Of a stretch of DNA of 60,428 nt, positions 15,806-24,932 are shown piece after piece; within the stretch, counting starts at the first letter, position 1, and every line of letters starts with the position of its first letter. The notes beneath the pieces are model-generated. The model ran no database searches. It was not told the DNA's origin and saw only the letters and a list, made by a program, of their open reading frames with translations. Position numbers and translations under genes: made by a program. Source of the stretch: Allobosea sp. CRIB-10 (GTDB lineage: Bacteria > Pseudomonadota > Alphaproteobacteria > Rhizobiales > Beijerinckiaceae); contig NZ_FOKP01000032.1 of NCBI RefSeq assembly GCF_900112185.1, positions 1 through 60,428 on the forward strand, read 5' to 3'.

Positions 15806-17521
15806 ATGACCGCCGTCCCCACGACCCAGCCCCGCATCCGCACCTTCTCCGCCACGCCCGGCCAGATCGCGCTGGCGCTCGCCATCGCGGCCTTCCTGTT
15901 CGTCTTCCTGGTGCTGCCGGTGACGACGGTGATCTATGTCGCCTTTACCGAGAAGGGTACCTCGACCTTCACGCTGGTCAATTTCTACGACTTCGTCCGC
16001 ACCGAGCTGTTCATGCGCTCCTTGTGGAACTCCTTCTATGTCTCGGCGATGTCGGTGGTCTGGGCCTCGGTCCTGGCATTGCCGCTGGCCTATGTCACCA
16101 CACGCTTCGCCTTCCGCGGCGCCGCGATCGTCCAGACGCTCGGCTTCCTGCCGCTGATTATGCCGCCCTTCGTCGGCGCCGTGGCGATGCAGCTCTTCTT
16201 CGGCCGCAACGGCTCGATCAACCTGCTCCTGGACGACTGGTTCGGCTTCAAGATCGATTTCATGGAGGGGCTGAACGGCGTCATCTTCGTCCAGTCGGTC
16301 CATTATTTCCCATTCATCCTGATCAATCTCTCCGCTGCGCTGCGCAATATCGACCGCGCCATGGAGGAGGCCGCGCAGAACCTCGGCTCCTCCGGCTTTC
16401 GCCTGTTTCGGCGCATCGTCTTCCCGCTGGCGCTGCCGGGCTATCTCGCCGGCGCCTCGCTGGTTTTCGTCAAGGTCTTCGACGATCTCGCGACGCCGCT
16501 GCTGCTCAACGTCAAGGACATGCTGGCGCCGCAGGCCTATCTGCGGGTGACCTCGATCGGCATCGCCGACCCGATGGGCTATGTCATCTCGGTCGTGCTG
16601 ATCGTCGCCTCGGTGCTGGCGATGTGGCTCTCGGCGCTGGCGCTGAAGGGTCGCGACTACGCCACGACACAGCGCGGCGGCGGCGGGCTCGCCCGGCGGG
16701 TGATGCGCCCGCATGAGGCGGTGTTCGGCTATGGCGTCGTCATCCTGATCCTCGCGCTGGTGCTGGCGCCTCATCTCGGCTTGCTGCTGCTCTCCTTCGC
16801 GACGATCTGGTCGTTCTCGCCGCTGCCGGACGCCTATACGGTCGCCCATTACGGCCGCGTCTTTGGAGAAAGTTCGCTCTACATCAAGAACACGCTGATC
16901 TATGCCGCGCTCGCCGGCGGCATCGACGTCGTGCTCGGCGTCGCCATCGCCTATCTCGTGCTGCGCACGAAGTTGATCGGGCGTGAATGGCTCGACTGGA
17001 TGGCCTCGGCCGCGCTCGCCATCCCCGGCGTCGTGCTCGGCATCGGCTATCTCAGGACCTTCTACGGCATCACCCTGCCGGACGGCACGCCGCTCGCCGC
17101 GCTCTGGATCACCATTGTGCTGGCGCTGGCGATCCGGCGGCTGCCCTATGCCTTGCGGGCCTGCCATGCCGCGCTCCAGCAGATCTCGGTCTCGCTGGAG
17201 GAAGCGGCCGAGAATCTCGGCGCCACCAAGGCCCGCACCGTGCGCCGCATCGTCGTACCGCTGATGACCGGCGGCATCCTCGCCGGCTTCGTCACCTCCT
17301 TCGCCACCGCTGCGGTCGAGCTCTCGGCAACGCTGATGCTGGTGCAGTCCAACTCCGACGCGCCGCTGGCCTATGGGCTCTACGTCTTCATGCAGTCGGC
17401 CGCCGGGCGCGGGCCGGGCGCGGCGCTCGGCGTCGTCGCGGTCGTGCTCGTCGCTCTCTGCACCTTTCTCTCGCACCTCATCGTCGAACGCAGCCAGAAG
17501 GCCAAGGGAATGGGCCACTGA
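15806..17521 (+). CDS. ABC importer permease, two FbpB-type domains fused
   Basis: A 571-aa inner-membrane protein with two permease domains in tandem. Each has an EAA loop: MEEAAQNLGSSGFRLFRRIV (about 186-205) and LEEAAENLGATKARTVRRIV (about 467-486). About twelve hydrophobic helices are visible. Fused permeases of this length are normal for iron(III) and for 2-aminoethylphosphonate (PhnU-like) importers. It follows the binding protein across a 136-bp gap that holds a REP-like element and precedes the ATPase by one base. Confidence 0.9.
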   Translation: MTAVPTTQPRIRTFSATPGQIALALAIAAFLFVFLVLPVTTVIYVAFTEKGTSTFTLVNFYDFVRTELFMRSLWNSFYVSAMSVVWASVLALPLAYVTTRFAFRGAAIVQTLGFLPLIMPPFVGAVAMQLFFGRNGSINLLLDDWFGFKIDFMEGLNGVIFVQSVHYFPFILINLSAALRNIDRAMEEAAQNLGSSGFRLFRRIVFPLALPGYLAGASLVFVKVFDDLATPLLLNVKDMLAPQAYLRVTSIGIADPMGYVISVVLIVASVLAMWLSALALKGRDYATTQRGGGGLARRVMRPHEAVFGYGVVILILALVLAPHLGLLLLSFATIWSFSPLPDAYTVAHYGRVFGESSLYIKNTLIYAALAGGIDVVLGVAIAYLVLRTKLIGREWLDWMASAALAIPGVVLGIGYLRTFYGITLPDGTPLAALWITIVLALAIRRLPYALRACHAALQQISVSLEEAAENLGATKARTVRRIVVPLMTGGILAGFVTSFATAAVELSATLMLVQSNSDAPLAYGLYVFMQSAAGRGPGAALGVVAVVLVALCTFLSHLIVERSQKAKGMGH

Positions 17522-17522
17522 C

Positions 17523-18620
17523 ATGAACGCAAACGTCTCCCTGACCACGCCGGCCGTCTCGGTCGCGATCGAGGGCGTCAACCTGTCCTATGGCGACAAC
17601 CATGTGCTGAAGGACGTGAACCTCGCGATCGACCCCGGCGAGTTCTTCGCCTTCCTCGGCCCCTCCGGCTGCGGCAAGACCACGCTTCTACGACTGATCG
17701 CCGGCTTCAACCGCGCCGATACCGGCCGCGTCGCGATCGGTGGGCAGGACATCTCCAGCCAGCCGCCCTGGAAGCGCGATGTCGGCATGGTCTTCCAGTC
17801 CTATGCGCTCTGGCCGCATATGAGCGTGCGCCGCAATGTCGCCTTCGGGCTGGAGGAGCGCGGCGTGAAGCGCGCCGAGATCGGCCGGCGGGTCGAGGCC
17901 GCGCTCGGCCTCGTCGGCCTCGCCCATCTCGCCGAGCGCCGGCCCTCGCAGCTCTCCGGCGGCCAGCAACAGCGCGTCGCGGTGGCGCGTACCGTCGCGG
18001 TCGAGCCCAAGGTGCTGCTGCTCGACGAGCCGCTCTCCAATCTCGACGCCAAGATGCGCGTGCAGGTCCGGCGCGAATTGCGCGATCTGCAGCAGAGGCT
18101 CGGCCTGACCACGATCTTCGTCACCCACGACCAGGAGGAGGCCAACTCGATCTGCGACCGCATCGCCGTGATGAACGAGGGCATCGTCCAGCAGGTCGGC
18201 ACGCCGATGGAGCTCTATGAGCGCCCGGCCAACCTCTTCGTCGCCGGCTTCCTCGGCACCGCCAACATCCTGGAGGGACGTGTCGTCGGCAGCGGCGCGG
18301 GGCGCTGCTTCGAGATCGACGGCGGTACGAAATTTCCGATCGGCGAGGGGGCAGCCGTTCCCGACGGCGCGGCGCTGGTCTTCCGCCCGCAGCATGCCGG
18401 TCTCGTCGACCGGGCCGCCTCGCAGGACGGCGCGCTATCCTTGCCCTGCGTCATCGCCAACCGCGAATTCCTCGGCGCAAGCGTCCGCTACGGCGTCCGC
18501 ATCGGCGGTGCCGAGTTGGCCGTCGACATGCCGTTCCAGTCCGGACACGACCTGTTCGACATCGGCAGCAGCGCTTGGCTAAGGCTCTCGCCCCACATGC
18601 TTCACTGGCTCCCGGCGTGA
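17523..18620 (+). CDS. ABC importer ATPase, Fe3+/2-aminoethylphosphonate type
   Basis: A 365-aa ATPase. Walker A is GPSGCGKTT, the signature is LSGGQQQRVAVARTV, Walker B is VLLLDEPLSNLDAKMRVQVR and the H-loop is FVTHDQEEA. A TOBE-type C-terminal domain (about 285-360) regulates or stabilises the dimer. I start at ATG 17523, one base after the permease stop, because the longer frame only adds residues inside the permease gene. The segment ending QVGTPMELYERPANLFVAGF is the part duplicated in the decayed remnant at 2690-2896. Confidence 0.92.
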   Translation: MNANVSLTTPAVSVAIEGVNLSYGDNHVLKDVNLAIDPGEFFAFLGPSGCGKTTLLRLIAGFNRADTGRVAIGGQDISSQPPWKRDVGMVFQSYALWPHMSVRRNVAFGLEERGVKRAEIGRRVEAALGLVGLAHLAERRPSQLSGGQQQRVAVARTVAVEPKVLLLDEPLSNLDAKMRVQVRRELRDLQQRLGLTTIFVTHDQEEANSICDRIAVMNEGIVQQVGTPMELYERPANLFVAGFLGTANILEGRVVGSGAGRCFEIDGGTKFPIGEGAAVPDGAALVFRPQHAGLVDRAASQDGALSLPCVIANREFLGASVRYGVRIGGAELAVDMPFQSGHDLFDIGSSAWLRLSPHMLHWLPA

Positions 18621-18780
18621 GTGGCAAATCGATATGGGTCTGAAGACAAAAGACCTGTGCTCCGCCGCGGCACCATCTGCGCGATATCGTTCATTGCGCG
18701 TGTATGGGGTTTCGACGCCGACCAGCAGCGCCATTGCGGTTTGAGCGGGATCACCAAAAAGAGGCGCGTCGCCTGCGACA

Positions 18781-19270
18781 AGCCGGAGGGCGGCCGCCTG
18801 ACGCAGCTCCTCGAGAGCAGGCCGAATCAGGCGGTGACGATCGCTTACGACGCTGACGGCGGTGTCTGGAAGGAACGGCTGCTCAGCCAGGCCGTCGAGC
18901 GCATGGCACGACGCCTAGAGCAGTTCCGCAATTCCTCGAATCGCGAAATCGCTCTAGGTCCTTGTTTTATCGCAATTTCTTCACGTGAACCGGTGTCCAC
19001 TTCGCTCGAAAATGCTCTAGCGAAGAACGGGCTGATGCGGCAGGGGCTGACACTGAAGGGGCTGCGCCATGCCCGCGGCGTCGAGCTGGCGATGGCGGGT
19101 GCGAGCGATGCCGAGATCATGGCCCAGACGAGCATGCGACCGACAAGGCTGTGGAGATCGATCGCCGGCAGGCGCAGTGCCGTGGCCTTGCCGACAACGG
19201 GCAGGTCAGGATCGACAACATCATCGACCTCGCGCCAAGCGCAAAGCCGAGAACCAAGCATGAATGGGAG
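18781..19270 (+). pseudogene. Tyrosine recombinase (integrase) C-terminal remnant, disrupted
   Basis: The frame gives NQAVTIAYDADGGVWKERLL and then, after an inserted 106-bp repeat (18915-19020), LTLKGLRHARGVELAMAGAS, which carries the HxxR box of tyrosine recombinases. Near 19140 the frame shifts and the tail continues in another frame as RRQAQCRGLADNGQVRIDNI. The tyrosine itself is not found. So at least two lesions are present: the repeat insertion (in frame) and a frameshift. It marks the left part of a decayed mobile element that extends to about 22.1 kb. Confidence 0.7.
18915..19020. repeat. 106-bp MITE-like dispersed repeat, copy 2, inside an integrase remnant
   Basis: Inverted relative to copy 1 at 9562-9667 and of equal length. 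The ends CTAGAGCA and TGCTCTAG are inverted. Because it interrupts a recognisable integrase reading frame, it must have arrived there by insertion. A TA target duplication would fit the C-TA-G ends but is not proven. Confidence 0.85.
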
Positions 19271-19702
19271 GCTGTAAACGGTGCTGCTGAAGAGGAGCTA
19301 AGAAATGGCGCGCCCGACGAGATAATGATGGGCACTGTCATCGTTGGGAAGTTCGAAGTCTGCGAAGGCTTTGAGGCGACGCGCTGATACGGAATGTGTC
19401 CGGACGCACTATTCCGCGAGCCGATCGGCGCCATAGTACTACTGGGGCCCATGTCCGATCTCCGGACATGGGGCTCTAACGCCCTCGGTTCGCTCACATT
19501 GTGGCCAAGCTAGGAATTCGTCATCCATGTCGAAGGCAAGTAGGTCATGGCCCGGCTGGACGAGTGCGATCTGACCGTTACCCGACTGAAAATATTCAGA
19601 TTTTCCTACATTGTATGGCTAGACATCGGCGCGGGCGCTGCCGATCTTCTGCGGCGGGAGCCGGCTCTCACGACCTTGGTGCACCTCAAGAGGCGTGGGA
19701 CC
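19271..19702. other. Decayed intergenic DNA with one hairpin
   Basis: No gene is supported. CCATGTCCG (19449-19457) and CGGACATGG (19463-19471) form a 9-bp hairpin with a 5-base loop; no T-tract follows, so it is not a clear terminator. The stretch lies between two pseudogenes of the same presumed element. Confidence 0.4.
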
Positions 19703-21265
19703 AATGACGAATTTTCTACCTGATCCGCAAGCAGCGGATATCGCGGCGAAAGGAAACAGTCCACTCGATCCCTGCTGGCACCAGCGGCCACCGGGGGCGA
19801 GAGGGCGTCGTCGCACACAGCGTCGCCGGGGGGAAGTCCAGGCAAGCCAGGGCGCTTGTCACGGTCAGTTCTGAGGCGGCGGCGTTCAATGACGGGGCGG
19901 CAGACGGATTCGCCGAGCTGGACGACGCGGTGGTCGACGGCATCATTGGTCGGTCCGTGAGGCCGCCATTGATCTTGCCGGTGGCGATCGAGAATTGCCT
20001 CGACGAAGTTGCGCGCGTTCATTTGCTTCCGCGAATCATGGCGACCACCGCGTTCCTTATCATTGCCGGCGCCGCGATCGGCACGCGGGTGCGGGCGAGG
20101 GCGGGCACAGTCTGGTCGGAGTGCCCCAATCTCTGGGCCTGTATCGTGACGCCGGCCAGCTGGCGCCGGATGGCGGTTGCGGCCAGCTTGTCTCGAAGCC
20201 CCTGCTGACGATCGAGGAGGGTGAGCTGGCGAGGTGGCAGGAGGCCCTCGGCAAGCTCGCCGAGGAAATGCTGGTTCACGGTGCCGCATTGAAGAACCAT
20301 GCCGCTCCGGCGAAACGTGCCGAAGCTGAAGGCAGGCCCGAGCCACCATCGCCAGTGTGGTCGGGTGGGCAGAGTGCTCCTGTGATGCCCCGGATTACGG
20401 TGCACGAGATGGCCCCGCTTGCGATCGTCGAGGCTGCGGTCGCCGGGCGGGGCCTGTTCTACATGGCGGAAGAGGGCGGCAAGCTCTTGCGGGCAGCCCG
20501 ACCCGGCGAGCCGCTTGGCGAACTCGTCCTCGCCGGCCATGATGGCAATACCTTCAATGTGCCCTTGGCGATGCATGCCGATATCCGGCGGATCGAGGGG
20601 GTCAGGTTGTCGCTTCTGATTGGGACCGTTCCGGCGGCGCTCTCGGACCTCAAGGTCTAGCGCAACGATCAACTCTTCGCGCGGATGATGTGGATTGCTC
20701 CGACCCGCAAGCCCGCCTTCGCCATTGCGCGCCATGCCGCAGACCTGACGGTGATCGAGAGCACCCTCTCCATTCTGCGGAACTGGGGGGACACAGAACA
20801 CGAACTCGTCCTCAGCATGCAGGCGGTCGAGATTCTGTATCTGGCCGTGCGGCGTTGAGAACAGGAAGCTGCCCGGCTAGGCGGTGGCCCGGCTTCGGCC
20901 TGGATGAAACGGGCCGGCACGCAGGCAATGAGGGTCGCACTCGTCATCGAGATGCTGCGGGCGGCCACGACTGTCGAGCTGCGGCGGCCCCGGATGATCT
21001 CCGGCGGCACGCTCGCTGCCGCTGTCCGCTTCATAGATCTCGTGCCCGTGCCGGGCATGATGAAGGCTCTTACGGCGTCGGGGGCGACCGCGCCGGTTGG
21101 GCTGGCCGAACGAATCTTGCGCTATGTCATCGAGAACAAGCTCGCGACGGTCAACCGGAGGGAGCTGAGCAGAGGTCACCGCGGATTGTTTCCTGATGGC
21201 CCGGCTCTTCGTCAGGCCTTCGATAACCTGGTCATGGCCGGTGTCCTTCGGTGTCTTACGAGGTC
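19703..21265 (+). pseudogene. DUF3987 (YfjI-like) protein, multiply disrupted
   Basis: Pieces follow the family in order: MTNFLPDPQAADIAAKGNSP at 19703; AAIGTRVRARAGTVWSECPN in another frame near 20070-20130; then one frame from about 20180 with LVSKPLLTIEEGELARWQEA and VAGRGLFYMAEEGGKLL. A TAG at 20658-20660 breaks it. The same frame resumes with RNDQLFARMMWIAPTRKPAF, breaks again at a TGA (20856-20858), and resumes with MRVALVIEMLRAATTVELRR up to about 21250. At least one frameshift and two nonsense codons are present. Intact relatives are found in integrative elements and plasmids of alphaproteobacteria. The function is unproven. Confidence 0.6.
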
Positions 21266-21376
21266 AATCCGCGCCTGCGTGCTGCGGTCGCGAAGCGGCG
21301 TTTTCCGACCGGCTGAGATGTTTGATCAATCCAGCGTTTTCGAGCGCGTAACATCGGAGTAACAGGCGTATCCGAT

Positions 21377-22159
21377 ATGTCGATGCAGACTCCTACACGG
21401 ACTGCCACGACCGAAAAGCGATACCTGAAGCGTTTTGGGGAGCTCTGGCGGGCCTCAGATGAACTCGGCCGTACCATTGGGGTCATGGATCTCGTGCGCC
21501 GATTTCTCGCCTGGTCGCTAGATCTGCGCCCCAACTCCGTCAGGCGACATCGATCTGCGATACAGTTCGGGCTCGATCGGCTGGAGAAGCGCGAGCCACA
21601 TCTGCGCGCTGACGTCATCGAAACGTTGACCCTTCTGGATAGCTCCCGGCAGCAGGAGCCGGGTTTGACGCCGTTCCGGAAAACGAAACTTGTCGCCCCC
21701 TTGCGCACCTCGTCGAACAAGGCCAAGGCGGTCAGCGATCAGGATTTCGACCGTAACATCGCGGCCGCGCCACTGTACCGATCGCAGTATTCCGATGATC
21801 TAGTGGGTTCCATGAGAGCGAACATTTTGCCTGGACTGCGTCCGATCGATTGGCACGGGACCAGGATTACGATCACGGCCGGCACACTCGTCATGATCGT
21901 CTCCAATGGGAAAAACACCAACGACCGGTCGCATGGCGAGAGCCGGACCTTGATCTTCGAGGCGATCGATCCCGTCAGTCGCGAGCATCTGGTTGCGTGG
22001 GCCGAGCGGGTCAATCGGTTGACGCTGGAGGCCTACGAGACCCTGCTCACTCGAATTGAGGAGCGCATGCGCCAAATTGCAAAAAGTCTGTTCCCGCGGC
22101 GCAAACGGCGCCCCAGGCACGCTCCAGATAATGCGGCAGGAACATGCCGCTGGCGGTGA
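21377..22159 (+). pseudogene. Tyrosine recombinase, C-terminally truncated
   Basis: A 260-codon frame. The N-terminal core-binding part (EKRYLKRFGELWRASDELGR, SVRRHRSAIQFGLDRLE) and the first half of the catalytic domain are present, with the first catalytic arginine likely in ANILPGLRPIDW and a KNTNDRSHGESRTL segment. After SLFPRRKRRP (near 22110) the frame runs into DNA that belongs to the amidohydrolase pseudogene of the other strand, so the last 22 or so residues are not integrase. The HxxR box and the tyrosine are missing, so it is inactive. Confidence 0.72.
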
Positions 22160-22926
22160 CGTAGAGGTTCCGGCGCAGATAGGTCGCGATCGGCTGCGCC
22201 AAGCCCTCGACGCGATCCATCGCTGCCAGCCGGTCGGCATAGAACAGGACGAGCTCGTCCCAATGGCCGAGATCGATCTGCAGTCCGGACATACGATCGA
22301 AGGTGCCGGCCAGCACCAGGCGGACGAACTGGATGCCGGCATCGTAATGCCAACCCAGTCCGTAAGTGGCCAGCGCCGCGTCGATGTCGGGGGCAAAGCC
22401 GGAGTAATAGGCCTCTCTTGCGCCCTGTGGCGGCGTTCTCGGATGCAGGAGGATCGGAACCGAAGCGCTTCCGCACAGCGCAAGATCGGCTCGAAGTGGG
22501 GATGATCGAGGTTGTCGGGGCCGACCCCGCCGCACAGCATCGTGTCGATGAAACCGAGCGAGCGGACGCAGCGGTCGAGTTCGCTCGCGGCCTCGTCCGA
22601 CATCGACACCGGCAATGCCGCCATGGCCCGGAAGCGACCGGGATGACGCGCCACAGCCTCGGCGAGCGCTTCATTCGTCCGTCTCGCGATCGCGACGCTC
22701 TCCGGGCCGAGGTCATGGAGGGCAGGCGTGGTCAGCGACAGGACCTGCTCGTCCACCCGGTCTCATCCATCAGGGCGATCCGCTCCTCGCCCAGACCCAG
22801 CAGCCGGCGCTCGATCGCGCTGGAATGAAATGCCACGCTGGGATCGATCGCATCGAGGCCGAGGGTCTGCCCGGCCTCGGCGACCTCCGGCGTCAGGACA
22901 TGTTCTTCGATACCGATCAGTGCCAT
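22108..22926 (-). pseudogene. Amidohydrolase (PF04909-like), truncated with two frameshifts
   Basis: Three successive minus-strand frames make one protein: MALIGIEEHVLTPEVAEAGQ to ALMDETG (22926 to about 22750), then DEQVLSLTTPALHDLGPESV to ILRCAEALRF (to about 22460), then VPILLHPRTPPQGAREAYYS to LERAWGA (to about 22110). The metal site EEH near the N-terminus and the HPR segment are kept. Two frameshifts and loss of the end (TDYP region and onward) make it inactive. It meets the truncated integrase tail to tail. Confidence 0.75.
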
Positions 22927-22978
22927 GGCGTTCTCCGATAACTGGTCACTGCTCAGGTTGGATGAGGCGGTGAGAGCG

Positions 22979-23734
22979 TCACCACGCGACGGTGCTCCCT
23001 TCCCGATCCAGGACGCGCAACCCCGGCTTGCCGCGCTGCGCGAGCAGCACGTTCACCACCTTCGGGATGCTGTCTTCGATGGCGAGCCGCGCCTTAGGGC
23101 CGCCGAGATCGGTCCGGACCCAGCCGGAGGCCATCAGTACCATCGGGCGGGGATCGCCGGCATGTCTCGCCGCATAGCTGCGCATATACATGTTGAGCGC
23201 AGCCTTGGAGCCGCGATAGACCTCGTGCCCGCCGTTCTCGTTGGCGCTGATGCTGCCCTGGCCTGACGACATCACGCCGATCAGGCCATCAGGCGGCACG
23301 AGATCGTGCAGGGCTTCGATCACCCGCAGCGAGCCGAGCGCGCTCGTGACCATGATCCGCTCGAACTGCTCGGTCGAGACCTGTGCGATGGTCTGGTCCT
23401 GGTTGGCGTCGGCGGTGCCGGCATTGTGGAACAGCATCGCGAAGCTGCGGCCGGCGAGGCGCTGGCGCCGAGCCGCGATCTGCTCGGGGCTGGTCACGTC
23501 GACATGGGCGATCTCGATCCGCCCTGGATTGGGGGCGGCGAGCTCGTGCAGCGCGGTGTGCTCGCACCTCACGGTTCCCACGACGTTCCAGCCCTTCTTC
23601 AGAAACTCTTCCGCCAAAGCGAGGCCGAGGCCGCGCGAGGCTCCGATGATCAGGATGACAGGACGAGCATTTTCAGCAGCTTTGACGGGTGTCGAAAACG
23701 GCCCGGTGACGGCAGCGGCGGTGACGATGGCCAT
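22979..23734 (-). CDS. Short-chain dehydrogenase/reductase
   Basis: A 251-aa NAD(P)-dependent oxidoreductase. The cofactor motif is IIGASRGLGLALAEEF (about 29-44), followed by HVDVTSPEQ and FHNAGTAD (the NNAG-like motif). The active site is SSGQGS with EVYRGSKAALNMY (YxxxK present). A C-terminal segment RPMVLMASGWVRTDLGG is typical of the C-factor-like SDR group. I start at ATG 23734, which has AGAAGGAGAG upstream. The first 20 or so residues before the Rossmann motif look like a leftover leader. The LysR gene starts 48 bp away on the other strand and probably regulates it. Confidence 0.88.
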   Translation of the reverse strand: MAIVTAAAVTGPFSTPVKAAENARPVILIIGASRGLGLALAEEFLKKGWNVVGTVRCEHTALHELAAPNPGRIEIAHVDVTSPEQIAARRQRLAGRSFAMLFHNAGTADANQDQTIAQVSTEQFERIMVTSALGSLRVIEALHDLVPPDGLIGVMSSGQGSISANENGGHEVYRGSKAALNMYMRSYAARHAGDPRPMVLMASGWVRTDLGGPKARLAIEDSIPKVVNVLLAQRGKPGLRVLDREGSTVAW

Positions 23735-23782
23735 GATTTCTCTCCTTCTGTTTGTCCGGACGGACCGGACAGGCATCGCTGG

Positions 23783-24680
23783 ATGAGCGATCTCGACCTG
23801 AACCTGCTGACGGCGCTCGACGCGCTTCTCGCCGAAGGCAGCGTCACGAAGGCGGGTGCGCGTCTGAAGCTCAGCCCCTCCGCCATGAGCCGGACCCTGA
23901 CGAGGCTGCGGGCCGCGGCGGGCGATCCGCTGCTGGTGCGAGCCGGCCGCGGCTTGGTGCTGACGCCGCGTGCCATGGCCCTGCGCGACCGAGTTCATGA
24001 GCTCAATCGCGAGGTCCGCGCCACGCTGAGCCCGCAGGATGACAGCCTGGACATCGCGTCCTTGGCGCACGCCTTCACTATTCGTGCCAGCGAGGGCTTC
24101 GTCGCGCTGCTCTGCGCGCCTGTGATCGCCGCTGTCGCAAAGACTGCTCCTCACGTCAGACTGCGCTTCGCTCCGAAGCCCGAGAAGAATGGACGGCCGT
24201 TGCGGGACGGCGTGCTCGGTGCCTTCGCGCCCGAGATCCGTGCTCAGCTCGTCTTTCGCGATCGCCTCGTCGGCGTGGCGCGGACTGGACACCCTCTCCT
24301 CGAAGGCTCTCTATCGCCCCAGCGCTATGCAGACTGCCAGCATGTCGTGGCGTCCCGCCGCGGGGTCTTCGAAGGCCCGGTTGACGAAGCGCTGGCGGAA
24401 CTGGGGCTGGAACGCATCGTCGGAGCAGTGGTGCCGGGCTTCCCCGACGCGCTCGCCATCGCCGCGCGCTCGGATCTAGTTGCGCTCGTTCCCGCGTCCT
24501 GCGTCGATGGCGACACCGCAGCCCCGGGGTGAGATTGTCGTCTTCGATCTGCCCGTCCGAACACTCGAGATCGCGGTGTCGGCCATGTGGCACCCGCGCA
24601 TGGACGCCGATCCGGCCCATCGCTGGATGAGGGAGACTGTGATCTCCGAATGTCGAAACGCTGCCTCGAAAGCACGATGA
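23783..24680 (+). pseudogene. LysR-family regulator, frameshifted near its 3' end
   Basis: The winged HTH (LNLLTALDALLAEGSVTKAG, LKLSPSAMSRTLTRLR) and most of the effector domain are intact. The frame stops at TGA 24530-24532 after GDTAAPG. One base over, the protein continues EIVVFDLPVRTLEIAVSAMW to the TGA at 24678-24680, giving the normal LysR length of about 300. One extra G in the GGGG run at 24526-24529 explains the shift. A short in-frame gap also seems present at LRDGVLGAF, where relatives usually have an extra DLEIG-like segment. The shortened protein might still bind DNA. A sequencing error is possible. Confidence 0.75.
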
Positions 24681-24932
24681 CGGAAGTCGACGCGACCTCT
24701 AAGATGCGCCATGAGCAGAAATTCGAGGTCCGCCCGAAAGCAGACCTCGCTGGTCAATCTCGCGATGACCCGGAACCGACGCAGGGAGCTCTCGATCGGC
24801 GTAGCCGCCTCGCATTACCGATCGCTCGAATGCGGCCCCTCACCGTGCAGGCGTACCTCCATCCGGATAGCTTCCGATAGCCTGAATATCGCGGGGTGCT
24901 GCTCGAGCGAGGCCCCAAGCCCAATGGCGGAG

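Noticed and set aside
15677..17581. A 634-codon open frame on the minus strand
   Set aside because: It is antisense to the fused ABC permease, is very rich in Arg, Asp, His and Gln, and has no family motif; long antisense frames are common in high-GC DNA.
10465..18620. A complete phosphonate degradation locus
   Set aside because: Only uptake genes are present; no C-P lyase, phosphonatase or transaminase genes occur in the window.
18621..19277. A 218-codon frame taken as an intact protein
   Set aside because: It reads through the 106-bp repeat and changes frame relative to the integrase family at its end, so it is a remnant and not a gene.
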